A stretch of 64,000 nt of DNA from Adenophora triphylla var. japonica. Lineage: Eukaryota; Streptophyta; Magnoliopsida; Asterales; Campanulaceae. Below are positions 23,457-34,931 of the stretch, piece by piece; position 1 is the first letter of the stretch, and every line of letters begins with the position of its first letter. Made by a program: the position numbers and the translations under genes. A model generated the notes under the pieces. It saw only the letters and a list, made by a program, of their open reading frames with translations, searched no databases and was not told the DNA's origin. The DNA lies in NCBI GenBank assembly GCA_022495995.1, contig JAFEMH010002495.1, positions 248,001 through 312,000 of the forward strand, read 5' to 3'.

Positions 23457-25082
23457 CCCACATACCTACTTGATAGCTAATCGTTGCTGCTTAGAAACAC
23501 AGCTACATTTCAAATAGTGAACCATTATCATCAAAGAAAATAACTCTTTTGTCTTGCCACAATCTGCATTCAAATACTAATTTTTGCATTTCTTTAGCGG
23601 TTTTATAAGTTTATGCAATTTTGGAAGAAAATGCTGAAACTTCAATGTAGGTGCATCACCCCCCCCCCCAAAAGGGGGGGGGTGATGAAAATATGTTCCT
23701 GGTCATGAAAAGCGTAAGAAACAGAAAAGAATTAAAAAGTTGAATGAGTCTAAAAAAGGAGCACTTAATAGATTTATCATAAAAGAATCACATGTTTCAC
23801 TGTAATAAATTATTTATGTTTGTGCGAGAAAAGTAATGATCAATGTAATAAAATATTTTTGAATTTTATTGCTTAATTTTGTAAAACTTTAATCTTTATA
23901 TAAAAGCACTTATATATACATATTATATTTTTTGTATTAATTTTTAAACATTAGGGGCCCAATATTCACATTTCACATAAGGCCCCAATAATTATTGAGA
24001 CGGGCCTGGGTGCATCAACCCCCAAGGGGGGGGGGAGGAGATGTAATTTAGTAAAATAATAATCAATAATAAGCCAAAATCTGTAAAAAACTAGTTTTTT
24101 TGTAACATAAGAAAAAACTAGTTTTAAAGTACCAAGTCTAACTAATAAGAGTGATGAATGGTTCTGAAAGCTAGTTTTTTTATAACATTTAAAAAAAAAA
24201 CTAATTTTTCACAAGAGTTACTCCAATAATAATAATAATAATAATAGTAATAATAATAAAATGGGGGCAATGCTTTCACGCTCATTTACTTTATTTTCAA
24301 GCTAAAATCAAAAAAGGGTCAACCAGAAATCAAAAAAGGGTCAACCAGGTCAAACATTCTTTGACTAAAATCAACAAGAGTCAAATCGTGTCAAACCATT
24401 TTAAGAGCATACAATAAATCCATAAACAATGCCGAGAGAGGAAATGCTGGAAAAAAAAAAAAAGGAGAGATAATCAGGCTTACAGAGATAAGCAACCCGA
24501 GGGTTTTCCCAAATTCCCCGCCGTTTGAGTCCGCATTATCCGACGCTGCGGCGGCGGCTGCTGATCGGAGCCTCCAGCTCTGCCTCCCCTCGCCGACATT
24601 ATCACAAGAACACAACTTTCAAAAAACCCTCATCCAGAAACACAAATACATTCAAGTTCAACCAAAAAAAAATCAAACAAAAAGGAATCAAAACATAATA
24701 CACATACAGAATTTGACTGTGTTTCTGCGTAGAAAAGCGAAAAAAAATGCATAGAGAATCAGCGATAGAAAGAGGAAAAGGAGTATCTGCTGATTAAATT
24801 TAAGCTTTTGTTGGTAAATGTTATCAATGGTAAACAATGGAGGTGGTGTGGAGATGCATTGATAAAGTGTGTGTGACGACTGTGTGTTTTGGGGGATGAG
24901 TATAAACCCTAGGAGAGAGAAAGGTGGTGGTGGTTGGTACTGTGGTGCAACTTTAAGCTAGGAGAGAGAACGGAGCCAGAAAAACAGAGCTATTTTCAAT
25001 TTGGAATTTTTAAAGGTGAGTAGTGGGTTTCTTTAGCTATTTTGGGTCTGGTTTTCTCAACTATTGCGATACTGCCATTGGG
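23457..25082. repeat. segmental duplicate of callose synthase exon 1 region (pair of 5832-6726)
   Basis: Colinear with 5832-6726. The extra block at about 23675-24010 is bounded by copies of GGTGCATCA and C/G runs. The leader here is about 320 bp longer (24624-24945). Confidence 0.85.
24072..24228. mobile_element. small foldback MITE, absent from the paralogous site
   Basis: Inverted ends of the form TCTGTAAAAAACTAGTTTTT / AAAAACTAATTTTTCACAAGAG, inserted in an AATAAT run. The 6.1 kb duplicate has an uninterrupted AATAATCAATAATAATAAT there, giving an empty-site control. Confidence 0.65.
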
Positions 25083-25702
25083 ATTATAAGACTAATTTGT
25101 GAGTACTCAGCAGTACTCCCTCCGTCACAAAATATTTTCATTTTTTACGAGAGATTTTTTACCTCAAAATACTTGTGGTTTTACAGTTTAATAAAACGTT
25201 AATACACTTTGTTTAACCTATCTGTATTTATAATTAAATAGTTGTTATTGTAAAAATAATTTAATCGCTTAGGTATTTGAAATATTTTAAAATTAATTTA
25301 ATTTATTTGATATGTATTGGTCCCATATTTGTTAGTTTGGCCATTGCTTTCAAATAGAGCTATGTGACCTCTTATTTGACTATTACTAACAACTTTAAAA
25401 ATAAATAATTATTTATTTTTTATTAAATTAGATCATAATTGAATTAAGTTGATAAAAAAAAAAAGAAAGTAAAATAGGACTATTTCTTGCAAGTGTCTAA
25501 TGGATTATGAAAATTAATACTCCATCCATTTCGAATGAATAAATATTTGTTTCTCCTAACATCCAATGGCAAAAGATATAAAATTAGTGATGTCAATTTT
25601 CTAATTTGTAGCTTGGAAGTATATAGTAAAATGTGAAAAAAAATAAGTAAGATAGTATTTAAAGATGAATTATTTTAAAATAGAAAATTATTTAAAATAT
25701 AT
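25083..25702. other. AT-rich upstream DNA with MITE-end fragments
   Basis: TACTCCCTCCGTC at 25123 and TACTCCATCCATTTCG near 25518 look like single ends of Stowaway-like MITEs, but their partner ends were not found. No gene seen. Confidence 0.4.
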
Positions 25703-25939
25703 TACTCCTTCCATCTTGATTTAAGGTTCTTACTTTTCTTTTTAGTCTATCTCCGTTTAAGGGCTTTAGTTGCTTTATTATTTAAAATGGCAATAGGATC
25801 CACTTGTCATTCTCACAACAAAAAATTCCTACCCACTTTCTCTCTCATGTTTTACTATTCATACTCACAATATTTACATTTTCTTATTTCACATGCCAAA
25901 TCAAGATAAGAACATTAAACCCAAACAGAGGAAATACTA
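25703..25939. mobile_element. Stowaway-like MITE (degenerate)
   Basis: Left end TACTCCTTCCATCTTGATTT and right end, reverse complemented, TAGTATTTCCTCTGTTTGGG give imperfect terminal inverted repeats with TA at each border. Inner sequence AAGGTTCTTA / AATGTTCTTA also pairs. Confidence 0.5.
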
Positions 25940-26090
25940 AATTGATATGATCATGAAAAAAGATATTTGGGCCCGTACGAATATATGAGGTCCAATACGA
26001 TAAATATGAAATAAGGGTCAAGAAAATGGGCCCAAGATATAATAAAGAGAACCGGGCGAGTTCGCTAAGTGTATTGGCGGGAAACTAGGA

Positions 26091-27216
26091 CTAGCGGGAA
26101 GCCCATTTGTGTCCATCACTTAATGAAAATGAAATAATCCCAAGGCTAGAATATCGCATAAGGATGTTCATGTCAGCGTCAATAACAAAGGTCGCCACCT
26201 TATCAAGGTTGTCGCCTATATGCGACATTTGGATCAACAACCGTATTTCAGAAGCAGCCAAGGATGTTGCATTTGGGCCCACAAAATATGTTATAATGAT
26301 GAACTGCCAAACAGGAAAAGGGTAGCGATAACCCTCGGGAATCTGATCCGGGACCGCGATATGGCCCACCATCGGCAAGCTCCCCATCATGTACGTATAG
26401 CTTGGAGGACCATAATCCGGCGCAAAAGGCACAGGACCTGCATACTGTGAAGAAGAGTTTGGGGCTGACGAACCTGAGGCTGAGGCAAAGGTAGAAGCTC
26501 GGGCACGTGACCGCCTATCACCTACCACAAGGGGACCATCAGGCGAGGCAAGAACTCCTCATATGAAGCCCCTCGGACAATGCAATCCACCGCCGCACAA
26601 CCATTCACAAGATCGGCATAATCTCCGTCAGGAATGAAGTGGTTGGGGTACATCGCCCTAGGCGGATCCTCTGGCACCCTGTAGGGCAGTGAACCCCGAC
26701 CATGCTGAGGGAAGACTCGCTCGCCTAGATACATGGTATCCCCCTCCAGCGATACCAATATCCTCTACATCTCAGTGGCATCCCAGGCTCGGTGAACCTC
26801 TCGTTCCACCAAGGTCCACGGATACAGGCCAAGCCGCTCAAATTCAAAGGTATCCAGCATGGCCCGTGCCTCCGTAACAGTCAGGGTCCAGTCTTGATCC
26901 CCCTCCTCCTCATCGACGGTCCGGTTGGGATGACTCCACCTCCTGATATCTGGAAACAGAGGGTTCAGGCTATCCAGCTCAAACTTGTACAATCCAAAGA
27001 CGAGATATCCCCATATCTGTACAAGAAAGCGTAATGTATTCGACAAAACGCAGTAAAAAGGTACGTATAAAGGACAAAGACGAGAATCAAAAGCATACCT
27101 CCCGGGCATAAGAATACCTGCATGCAGTATCCTTGGTATGCCTACACGCCTCATCCATGGCATGATAACAGAAGGCCAGCCCGGTTGAGCCCCAATCGTA
27201 TGTCCTCACCACATAT
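26091..27216 (-). pseudogene. plant-mobile-domain-like protein fragment, 5'-truncated
   Basis: Reads leftward. The exon 27216-27099 encodes YDWGSTGLAFCYHAMDEACR, resembling the WGS.aLA.lY..l core of plant mobile domain proteins, a family carried by transposons and by host genes such as MAIN/MAIL1. An 82-bp intron with GTATGC and TTGTACAG borders (27098-27017) leads to IWGYLVFGLYKFELDSLNP. Two further open pieces (26758-26522, 26528-26091; PEDPPRAMYPNHF, VPDQIPEGYRYPFPVW) follow, separated by a TAG stop near 26762 and a frame change. The 5' part is cut exactly where the copia remnant at 27217 begins. The family call is moderate; the tail is unrecognised. Confidence 0.5.
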
Positions 27217-28254
27217 GGCTTTCACCCCTCTTTAGTCGATCCCTCTCTCTTCATACTCAATAAAACTCCATCCCCTATCTACCTTTTAGTCTATGTTGAC
27301 GACATCATTGTTACTGGACCGTCGCCATCTCTTCTTCAGTCTTTTATCACCAGCTTGTCTAATCGGTTTTCTCTCAAAGATCTCGGTCCTTTATCTTACT
27401 TCTTGGGTGTCGAGGTCGTCCCGAACCAAAATGGACTCATTCTCTCCCAAACAGAGTACATTCACGATCTTCTCACCTGTCACAACATGATTGAATGTAA
27501 ACCACTTCCAACCCCTATGGTCAACTTTCCGCCTCTCACTCGGTCCACCACCACTTCTGTTGTTGACCCTACATCATTTCGTGCTATTGTCGGTGGCCTT
27601 CAATATTTGTCCTTCACTCGCCCTAAAATTGCATTTTCTGTAAACAAGCTTGCTCAGTTCATGCAAAACCCCCAAACTACTCACTGGGTTGCACTCAAGC
27701 GTCTCCTCCGCTACCTTCATGGCACTATGCACTTGGGTCTTCAGATTTTCTCCAAATCACCTCCTTCTCTCCATGCCTTCTGCGATGCGGATTGGGCTAG
27801 TGACAAAGATGATTTTGTGTCCACCTCTGGATTTCTTGTTTACCTCGGACACAACCCGGTTGCTTGGTCCTCCCGCAAACAACGTGCCCTTGCTCGGTCT
27901 ACTACTGAGGCTGAATTTCAGGCGATTGCTGACACCACTGCTGAGCTTACTTGAGTTCGAAACTTACTTACTGAGCTCGGATTTCCTTTGCCCTCTACAC
28001 CAGTGGTCTACTGTGACAACCTTGGCGCCACAGCCTACTCTGCAAACCCAGTCTTCCACTCTCGGATGAAACATGTGGCTCTTTCTTTTCATTTTGTTTG
28101 TGAACAAGTTCAGGCTCTCCGTGTGCAACACATTTCTGGTAATGATCAGCTCGTCGATGTTCTGACAAAATTGCATCCTCGTATACGCTTCCAACAACTT
28201 ATTTCCAAGATTGGTCTTCTCCACGGATCGTCCATCTTGCGGAGGCGTATTAAG
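27217..28254 (+). pseudogene. Ty1/copia reverse transcriptase-RNase H remnant, 5'-truncated
   Basis: In frame from 27217: second half of a copia RT with the YVDDIIVTG catalytic motif, SLKDLGPLSYFLGVEV, then RNase H with DADWASDKDD, TEAEFQAIAD and the end DVLTKLHPR. One in-frame TGA at 27952-27954 replaces a residue normally Trp in this family (TWVRNLL). Gag, protease, integrase and the first half of RT are missing. The remnant is split from its downstream LTR by the 8-kb copia element and resumes at 36258. Confidence 0.85.
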
Positions 28255-28259
28255 CAAAC

Positions 28260-29585
28260 TGTTGGGTTTTATGGGTCTATGTGCAGCGGAATTAAGCATC
28301 TAAAATAACACAAAACCCAAGAGCCTAGGATCCGTTCTATACAATTAACTTGAAACCTATGAGATAGATATAACCAACCTTAAATGCTTTCCGTTCTTGA
28401 GCTATCGAACGATTTAATAATGTGATTTCGAATCACAAACTTCGTTCTTCAGATTGCTTAAACTCTAGGCCTTGATTGTTGAACGAGCGAAGACCCTCTT
28501 TCGGTATCCACACCTTTGAATGAACCAAGAAAAGCTTCTTGAAGATTGCTAGATCTCTTAAACCTTGGAATAATATTGAGAATATTGTTGTGAATTTCTT
28601 TTCAGAATTTCGGCTAGCTTTTTAGGGCTGACAGACTGTTATATTTATACTACTTTAGTATCAATATTTGTTTCCTAATCAAATTAGGAAATCAGTCCAA
28701 AAATACCTATGTGGTCTTAGAGTGTCGCACGACCAGACGAGTCCCATGGACTAGTTCTGTCGTGCGATATACTAAGTCACATCAGGTTTCTCTCAATCAT
28801 TCTTCCTCTGGTTTATTCAATTCATTCTAGTTGTGTGTGACCCAATAGGATTACATTATGTTGGTAATGAGCTCGATCATATCGACTCTCATAAGACATA
28901 AGCGGACTCTAGCAAGCCATTATGTCTACCCAAATAATGTAACGTAAGAGTTCACGTTTCCATTGGTACACTTCCATTTATCCCTTTGTCTCACGATGTT
29001 ATATTGAACACAAGTCATGGTCCTCGTCAACTTGTCTTTGTTCAATGCTTTCTCGATTCCGAGTATAATGATAATCCAATCGCATTGGGGTATGGCCATA
29101 CACTTTAATCATCATCACTCATCGAGGGACAAATTTCATCTTGAATTATCATCCTTCCCATCATGAATCCGATCATGCCAAAATTAGCCTTTATAAATAT
29201 CGTGTTAAGATATCATTTGGCTAAAATCAAACATGACTTTCATCATATGTAAGGTCATGATAATCTCAGGTCTAGGGACTAAATGAAGTAACCTTATGAG
29301 ATTTAATTATGACATTTGACCATGACATAAATCTCATGCGGGTCAAGTCCAGTCACTTGTTCTCTAACAAGTATCCATAAATTTAATGTGCGTCTCTATG
29401 CATATAATCATCATATGATTATCCATTAACATTTATACTAATTATTCTCTTAATAATTAGGGACGGAGATTATTATAAACAAATATACAAAACATATAAT
29501 AATCAAATGATAAACATCTCATATAATAATAAATAATGTCAACACATAAGTCTATCAATCATAGGCTTAGGGCATAACACTAACA
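28260..29585 (-). repeat. 3' LTR of the 8-kb copia element
   Basis: Begins TGTTGGGTTTTATGGG and ends CACTAACA. The adjoining minus-strand purine tract AAGTGGGAGACTG (29586-29598) is the PPT. Confidence 0.9.
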
Positions 29586-29599
29586 GTCTCCCACTTGCA

Positions 29600-32500
29600 C
29601 TAGGCCCAATCTCCCATGTATCGAATACACATGGACCTAACATGACCATCATGTTTAGCTTGCGGGAGAGCCTTAGTTAATGAGTCCGCCACGTTGTCAT
29701 CAGTGTCTACTCTGCATATCTTTACGTCTTCCCTTTCACATATCACTCGGATAATGTGGAAACGTCGAAGTATGTGTTTGGATCTCTTATGTGACCTTGG
29801 TTCCTTTGCTTGTGCAATGGCACCGTTGTTGTCACAGTAAAGTTCAATAGGATCTTTGATGCTTGGAACGACTTCCAAATCACTAATGAACTTTTTGATC
29901 CAAACGACTTCCTTTGCTGCATCAGATGCCGCTATGTACTCAGCTTCGGTTGTAGAATCAGTGACGGTACTTTGCTTGGAACTTTTCCAACTCACAGTGC
30001 CTCCATTCAGCGTAAACAAAAATCCAGACTGCGATCTGAAATCATCCTTGTCGGTTTGGAAGCTAGCATCTGTGTAGCCTTTCACTACAAGATCTTCTTC
30101 CATTCCTCCAAAAACCAAGAATACATCCTTAGTTCTTCATAAGTACTTAATGATATTCTTGACTGCTATCCAATGTGGTTCGCCGGGATCTGATTGGTAC
30201 CTACTCGTCATGCTTAGAGCACACAAGACATCGGGTCTAGTACATAACATAGCATACATGATAGACCCAATTTCCGAAGCATATGGAATACCATTCATTC
30301 TCTTTCGCTCATCATTAGTCTTAGGACTTTGAGTCTTGCTAAGAGATACACCATGCAACATTTGCAAGTTTCCCCTTTTAGAATTTTTCATTTGGAATCT
30401 TCTAAGAACCTTGTCAATGTAAGTACTTTGACTTAAACCAATCATCCTCTTGGATCTATCTCTATAGATCTTGATACCAAGGATATATGCAGCTTCGCCC
30501 ATATCTTTCATTGAAAAGCACTTTCCCAACCAAGACTTGACAGTCTGTAGTGCAGAAATGTCATTTCCAATGAGTAAGATATCGTCGACATACAACACTA
30601 AAAATAGTGCTATACTCCCACTAATTTTCTTGTATACACAAGGTTCATCTTCGTTTTTGATAAAGTCAAACTCCTTGATTGCTTCATCAAAACGTAGATT
30701 CCAACTCCTAGAAGCTTGCTTCAATCCATAAATGGATTTCTGCAACTTACACACCTTGCTAGAATTTTCTGGACTGACAAAACCTTCAGGTTGTATCATG
30801 TATACATCCTCAAGTAACTTTCCATTAAGGAAAGTTGTTTTGAAATCCATTTGCCATATCTCATAGTCATAATATGCGGCTATGTCAATTAAAATTCTAA
30901 TAGACTTAAGCATAGCTACAGGCGAAAAGGTTTCATCATAGTCGATGCCATGAATCTGTCTATATTCCTTAGCTACAAGCCTAGCCTTATAGGTGTGCAC
31001 CTTCCCATCCATGTCGGTCTTCTTCTTGAAGACCTATTTGTACCCTATGGTTTTTACACCTTCGGGTGGATCAATCAAGCTCCAAACTTGATTATCAGCC
31101 ATGAATTGTAATTCGGACTTCATGGCTTCTTGCCATTTTTCCGAATCAGGAGCGGACATCGCCTCTTGATAGCGAGTAGGTTCATCGTTTTGGATTAAAT
31201 CCACTTCGTCACTTTCCGTAACGAGAAATCCATATCTCTCGAGTTCGGATCATGACCTACCACTTCGGCGAAGAGCTTGTGCATCTTGAACCGGTTCCAC
31301 AACTACTTGTGAACTTGGTTCAGTCTCTACCAATAGTTTAATGTTTTTTTCGGGTTCTCGAATTTCTTCGAGGTCTATTTTACTCCCACTGGTTCCTTTG
31401 CGAAGAAACTCCTTTTCTAAGAAAATACCATTTCGAGCAACAAACACTTTGTTCTCGTTTCAGTTGTAGAAATAGTATCCTTTGGTTTCCTTAGGATAAC
31501 CCACGAAACACACATTTATCAGACTTAGGTGCTAGCTTGTCAGAAGTTAACTTCTTGACATATGCATCGCAACCCCAAATCTTCATGAAAGACAAACTAG
31601 GTTTTCTTCCATGCCACATCTCATATGGGGTCTTTTGAACCGATTTGGTAGGAACTCTGTTTATGGTAAAAGCAGCAGTTTCTAGTGCATGTCCCCAAAA
31701 GGATAAAGGAAGCTCAACTTGACTCATCATAGAACGAACCATGTCCAACAAAGTTCTATTCCTCCTCTCAGACACACCATTCCATTGTGGTGTTTCGGGT
31801 GGAGAGTTCTGAAACGATTCCACAACTCTTAAGATGACTGTCAAATTCTTGGCTCAAATATTCGCCACCTTGATCGGATCGAAGTACTTTAATAGTTTTG
31901 CCAAGTTGGTTTTGCACCTCATTTTGAAATATTCGAAATATCTCAAACGATTCACTTTTATGTTTCATTAGATAAACATATCCAAATCTACTATAATCAT
32001 CGGTGAATGTTATGAAGTACCGAAATCCTCCCCTAGCATCGCTACTCATAGGTCCACACACATTGGTATGTATGAGGCCTAATAAGTCGCCCGCCCTTTC
32101 ACCAGTTTTGGTAAATGGGTCCTTGGTCATCTTGCCAAGTAAACAATATTCGCATGTCTCATTAGATTCGTAATCATGTGAGTCTAAAAATCCATCTTTG
32201 TGGAGTTTAGAAATGCGTTTCTCATTTATATGGCAAAGACGACAATGCCATAAGTAAGTGTGGTTTACATCATTGGGTTTAGATCTCTTGTTAATGTTAT
32301 AGACATCATTATCACGATTTTCAACATCAAGGATAAAAAGACCATTGAATGAAACATCAGTACAATAATGCATATCACTCTTGTAAATGGAAAACTTCTT
32401 ATCACATATAAGAAAATTAAAATCTTCATTATCCAAACATGAAATCGAAATAATATTCCTACTTAAAGCTGGAACGTAATAACAATTGTTCAAAACAAGT

Positions 32501-33568
32501 ATTAGTCCATTAGGTAAAGTAACTTCATAAGTTCCTACGGCTAATGCAACAACTCTTGCTCCATTCCCCACACGTAGGTCCACTTCACCTTCTTCAAGCA
32601 TCCTTCTGTTCTCTAGACCCTGCACATTTAAACAAATGTGAGTTTCACATCCGGTATCCAATAACCCAAGAACTAGAAGTAGATAGGAATATATCTATAA
32701 CAAAGATACCTGAAGTCGAAGCAACTCCTTTGCTCTTCTTCAGTGCTTCCTTGTATTTTGTGCAGTTTCTCCTTCAATGTCCAATCTCATTGCAATGGAA
32801 GCAGACTGCGTCCTCTTGGGACTTGGGCTTAGCCTCTTTAGGCTTGGCAGCCTCTTTGGGTTTGGTAACATTTGCCTTAGGATTAGCAATCTTTGCCTTT
32901 CCCTTACCCTTGAAACCCTTCCCCTTGTTAACCATTAGCACTTGATCGGTTTTCTTTTCGACATTATTGGTTTCCGCAGTGTTCAACATTTGAACTAACT
33001 CGAAAAGGTTTTTATTCATGCCACCCATGTTATGGTGCATTATGAAATTACTAAAACTTTTGGGCAATGAATTCAATATTATGTCGGTAGCCAACTCTTG
33101 GCTAATTGGAAAGCCGAGCCTTTCAAGATGCTAAATGTGGCCCTTCAACTTAAGAGCATGGGGACCAACAGCTTTTCCTTCACTCATCTTGCATGAGGTC
33201 AAGACCTTAACTGTGTTATACCTTTCTTGCCTAGCTTGAACTTGGAGCATTTCCATCAGTCGATTGTTTAGATCAACTGTCCCCAAGTGCTCAAGATCCT
33301 TCTGAAGGTTTTTGCACATGGCGGAGAGCATGAGGCATCCAACATCTGTAGAATCACGCTTGTGCTTCAGATATTGATCCTTCACTGCCCTAGTAGCATT
33401 GTCAGCAGGTTCAGGTGGAATAGGTTTCTCGAGAACGTACAGTTTTTCTTCTTGCCTGAGAACAATTCTCACGCTACAGATCCAATCTATATAGTTTGTA
33501 CCATTCTCTTCCAACTTCTCCTTCTCAAGGAGAGATCGCAGTGACAGATGATTATTGTTTGATGTCAT
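29600..33568 (-). pseudogene. copia gag-pol polyprotein, multiply broken
   Basis: Reads leftward. Gag starts at 33568; its knuckle CFHCNEIGH..RNC is at about 32800-32765, followed by protease (DTGCETH at 32661), GAG-pre-integrase (YLWHCRLCHI), integrase (zinc-binding and D,D,E core, to 31491), RT (30137-31012, LYVDDILLIGND) and RNase H (30118-29600, TDASFQTDKDD). Lesions seen: TAG at 33131-33133; TGA at 32774-32776 inside the knuckle; a 1-bp insertion just before the protease active site; a frameshift in integrase near 31800; TAG at 31034-31036 before RT; a stop or shift near 30125 between RT and RNase H. All domains remain in canonical copia order, so the element was once autonomous. Confidence 0.85.
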
Positions 33569-34913
33569 TTATTCTACAAAAAGATATACATAAAATATGA
33601 ACACATATAAGTAAACATATCATATGAGAAGTATAATGCATTTACATAAAATGCTCCCACTAAATTATACACCTTCCAATGCAAATAAGCATAATATACA
33701 TTTAATGGGTTAAGATCCAACTTTAATTTAATTTCAAGCTTGCTATGGCAAACTGCTCAAAACTAAATTAATTAGGTAGAAACATCAATCATATCACATA
33801 TATGACTCTTAGATCTTTTATGAGATTTGTTCAAGACATCATATGTCTAGGCATATTTTAATCTCATCTTATGCCTTGGGTCCAAAACCACTTTGATAAC
33901 CCAATTAAGTTCGTTCACTTTAAACGTATAGGAACCACCATTTCCTCATCTTGCTCGCATACGAATAGAATCAAAGTACCTTGCTATGGCAAGCCCACCC
34001 AAAACTATCCGAATGGTCTCAAGTGTTTTAATCATGAATTGGCATAAAGAACTTAAAAGTTAAATGAAGGTTCTTTAAAGTAGATTAAGCATATCAGCAA
34101 AGATAGTCATAATCGTGCACCAGGTAAGTTCTCAGGAAGATAGGTGAGCCACAATGACTACTTAAGTACCAAATCTCTCCTTCGACAGAACTTTCCTAGA
34201 CATTCACAATCAGAAATCAGCTCTGATTTTGCAACATAATCAATACCTTTTATAAACAATCAATTTCCTTTTAAATTTTGCGTAATATGACTTGTTTCTC
34301 ATAAACAATCATAAATCAAAATCTTAATGTTTCAATCTAAACATTTAGGAAATCATAATACAATGTTTCAACTAAACATCTAAAATTCTTAACACTTAAG
34401 AACATATAATTCATGCATCGCAATAATTAATAAAATCATATTTTAATTAACTTAGCATGCATAATCAATGAATTAATCTAGCATAGCCCTATAAAATTGA
34501 TTTCCATAAAATTATAGCATCCAGATTAATACATAAACATATTAGATTGTAAACACATTCACAGATTAACAAGCTTTTTCAACAAACTGATTCTGCCCAG
34601 ATTGGGCTTGTTTTGTCGCGTGTCAGAGACTCCCAGAGTCCTAACGTGTCGCACGACCGAGAGAAGCCATCAGCCCAACTCTGTCGCGTGACACTGGCAA
34701 GTAGTGTCGCGTGACACCCGATTACCAGTTTTGCAGATTTGCAGAATTCAATCAATTCTAAATCACAGAGCAATTAAATCATGTAAACGACTTTTAACAG
34801 ATTTAGTTCAATATCAATAGAACACGATTTAGGCATATTGTTTCAAAAATAATCAATCTATCGCATATAAAACATGCAAAAGAACATATAAACGTTCAAA
34901 CTCAATGATACGA
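33569..34913 (-). other. 5' leader of the 8-kb copia element
   Basis: No coding frame. Positions 34612-34725 hold several GTCGCGTGACA / GTCGCACGACC words, similar to words inside this element's LTRs at 28722 and 35396. Confidence 0.6.
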
Positions 34914-34930
34914 ACGGGGCTCTGATACCA
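34914..34930 (-). other. primer-binding site, initiator tRNA-Met
   Basis: The minus strand reads TGGTATCAGAGCCCCGT next to the 5' LTR, the classical iMet PBS. Confidence 0.9.
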
Positions 34931-34931
34931 C

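Larger units (their letters stand above)
20643..24483 (-). other. expanded intron 1 of the callose synthase fragment
   Basis: 3.8 kb. It contains a truncated SINE (21081-21135), an interleaved short repeat at 22536-22680 (GCAGTCAAGACAACGTATTA twice and GAAGTAAAAAACAATATTTC twice), a poly-T run at 23113-23138, the start of the segmental duplicate (23457 onward) and a MITE (24072-24228). No other coding sequence seen. Confidence 0.7.
17477..24599 (-). pseudogene. callose synthase N-terminal gene fragment (9 exons), truncated and frameshifted
   Basis: Exons, on the minus strand: 24599-24484, 20642-20542, 19733-19609, 19494-19401, 19255-19145, 19037-18920, 18791-18699, 18241-18150, 17603-17477. 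All have GT donors and AG acceptors in compatible phase. They encode the cytosolic N-terminal region of callose synthase: [86 protein letters not shown]. Lesions: exon 1 lacks 86 bp against the copy at 6341-6542. Exon 5 has a 1-bp loss and later 1-bp gain that swap about 12 residues. Exon 6 has an extra A giving a stop right after KKKER. After exon 9 only about three codons of the next exon remain (near 17371-17363). Catalytic and membrane regions are absent. Cannot make active enzyme. Confidence 0.9.

Noticed and set aside
28254..28308. Extra C-terminal residues of the plus-strand copia remnant
   Set aside because: They read into the LTR of the nested copia element, not real coding.
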